Below are positions 5,294 to 6,164 of a stretch of DNA of 6,164 nucleotides, piece after piece (within the stretch, counting starts at the first letter, position 1; each line of letters begins with the position of its first letter). A program made the position numbers and the translations under genes. Under the pieces are notes generated by a model that was not told where the DNA came from, did not search any database, and saw nothing but the letters and a program-made list of their open reading frames with translations. The DNA lies in the NCBI GenBank assembly GCA_051953655.1, contig JBQCIO010000197.1, positions 1 through 6,164 on the forward strand, given 5' to 3'. Origin of the DNA: JBQCHF01 sp051953655. GTDB taxonomy: Bacteria > Actinomycetota > Actinomycetes > Motilibacterales > Motilibacteraceae.

Positions 5294-6164
5294 CGCACTC
5301 CCTCCGCCTGCTCCTGCTCGCTGCGCTCCGGCTCCCCCGAGCTACCGTCGAGCGGCAGCTCCAGCCGCACCTCGGTGCCCTCTCCGGGAGCGGTGCGCAC
5401 CTGCGCCCGCCCGCCGTGGCGCGTCATGCGCCCCACGATCGACTGCCGCACCCCGAGCCGGTCGGTCGGGACCGCCGACAGCTCGAACCCCGGCCCGCGG
5501 TCGCGCACGAAGACGCTCACCAGGGTGGGTTCGACCTCGGCGTAGACCGAGACCGGCGCGCCGCCGGCGTACTTGGCCGCGTTCACCAGCGCCTCCCGCG
5601 CGGCCAGCAGCACCGCCTGCACCCGCCGGTCCACCGGAACGTCACCCACCACGACCAGCTCCACGGTGACGCCGTGCGCGTCCTCCACCTCGGCGACGAC
5701 GTCGGGCAGCGCGCTCGCCAGCGTGCCCCCGGACGACGACGTCGGCCGGTAGAGCCAGCTGCGCAGCTCGCGCTCCTGCGAGCGGGCCAGCCGGGCGACG
5801 GCGCGCGGGTCCTCGGCGTTGCGCTGGATGAGGGCGAGGGTGTGCAGCACCGAGTCGTGCACGTGCGCGGCGATCTCGGCGCGCTCCTGCTCGCGGATGC
5901 GGGCGGCCCGCTCGGCCCGCAGCTCGCGGGTCACCTGCAGCCACCACGGCGCGGTGACCAGCGCCAGCCCCGCGGTCACCACCAGCACGGCGAGCAGCAC
6001 GCCCCCGGCGAGGGCCGCGTCGCCGCGGCGGGCGGCGAACAGCACCACCCCGGCCACCAGCAGCACGGCACCGACGACGACCCGGACCCGGGCGGCCCGG
6101 CCGGTGGCGGAGGCGCCGCTGGCCGCGACCCGGCGCCAGCGGTCGCGCTGGGCGTCGTCGGCCT
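5290..6164 (-). CDS. Sensor histidine kinase (HisKA_3/HATPase_c, NarL-partner type), 5' end outside window
   Basis: The frame is open from the window edge to the TGA at 5290, giving the last 290 residues of a membrane kinase; an internal GTG at 6066 is not the real start because the frame and the first membrane segment continue upstream. In visible-fragment numbering, two hydrophobic segments (26-44 and 49-73) form a hairpin in the membrane, followed by a charged helix (78-97). The dimerisation helix has HDSVLHTLALIQR with phospho-acceptor H102. The ATPase domain shows the N box (REALVNAAKYAG, N194), G1 (DRGPGFE, 221-227) and G2 (GEGTEV, 260-265). It should autophosphorylate and pass the phosphate to the regulator encoded next, whose start overlaps this stop as GTGA. 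The H-box style resembles actinobacterial kinases that carry an N-terminal PspC domain; whether this one does cannot be seen. Confidence 0.92.
   Translation of the reverse strand, partial: ADDAQRDRWRRVAASGASATGRAARVRVVVGAVLLVAGVVLFAARRGDAALAGGVLLAVLVVTAGLALVTAPWWLQVTRELRAERAARIREQERAEIAAHVHDSVLHTLALIQRNAEDPRAVARLARSQERELRSWLYRPTSSSGGTLASALPDVVAEVEDAHGVTVELVVVGDVPVDRRVQAVLLAAREALVNAAKYAGGAPVSVYAEVEPTLVSVFVRDRGPGFELSAVPTDRLGVRQSIVGRMTRHGGRAQVRTAPGEGTEVRLELPLDGSSGEPERSEQEQAEGVR
5298..5305 (-). promoter_or_regulatory. Ribosome binding site of the response regulator, inside the kinase 3' end
   Basis: GGAGGGAG on the minus strand, four bases before the GTG at 5293 (six from its GGAGGG core). It lies within the kinase reading frame and supports translational coupling through the GTGA stop/start overlap. 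Confidence 0.65.

Overview
The window is about 75% GC or more, uses GTG starts freely and prefers G/C at third codon positions. It carries a UvrD1-type PcrA helicase, an actinobacterial-style PIG-L deacetylase and a membrane kinase/NarL regulator pair. Together these point to a high-GC actinobacterium. Geodermatophilaceae (Blastococcus, Geodermatophilus, Modestobacter) is my best guess, but the sequence alone does not prove it.

Layout from left to right. At 1-938 (minus) is the N-terminal three quarters of an M29-family aminopeptidase, cut by the window edge; its last ~85 bases are about 95% GC and no longer look like the family. At 1017-3425 (minus) is a complete PcrA/UvrD1 helicase with every superfamily 1 motif. 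A 194-base divergent intergenic region follows, with a perfect 25-bp tandem duplication. At 3620-4345 (plus) is a PIG-L/LmbE deacetylase with a strong ribosome binding site. The 251-base convergent intergenic region 4346-4596 is the most unusual part of the window. It holds a loop-free perfect 44-bp palindrome, an overlapping 28-bp palindrome, a related 18-bp palindrome further on, and several smaller hairpins. At 4597-5293 (minus) is a NarL/LuxR-type response regulator whose frame is broken by one extra base in a CCC run. It overlaps, by the four bases GTGA, the upstream histidine kinase gene (5290-6164, minus), whose 5' end lies outside the window.

How the genes work together. The kinase and regulator form one translationally coupled two-component system; if the frameshift is real, the system is broken. 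pcrA and the M29 peptidase run in the same direction 78 bases apart, with a hairpin between them, and have no known functional link. The PIG-L deacetylase appears to be a single-gene unit with its own promoter region. I see no RNA gene, CRISPR array, transposase or phage gene. The candidate for something undescribed is the palindrome cluster at 4384-4568: modular, lower in GC than its surroundings, joined at GGAAC/GTTCC boundaries, and with one palindrome pair that shows a compensatory base change.
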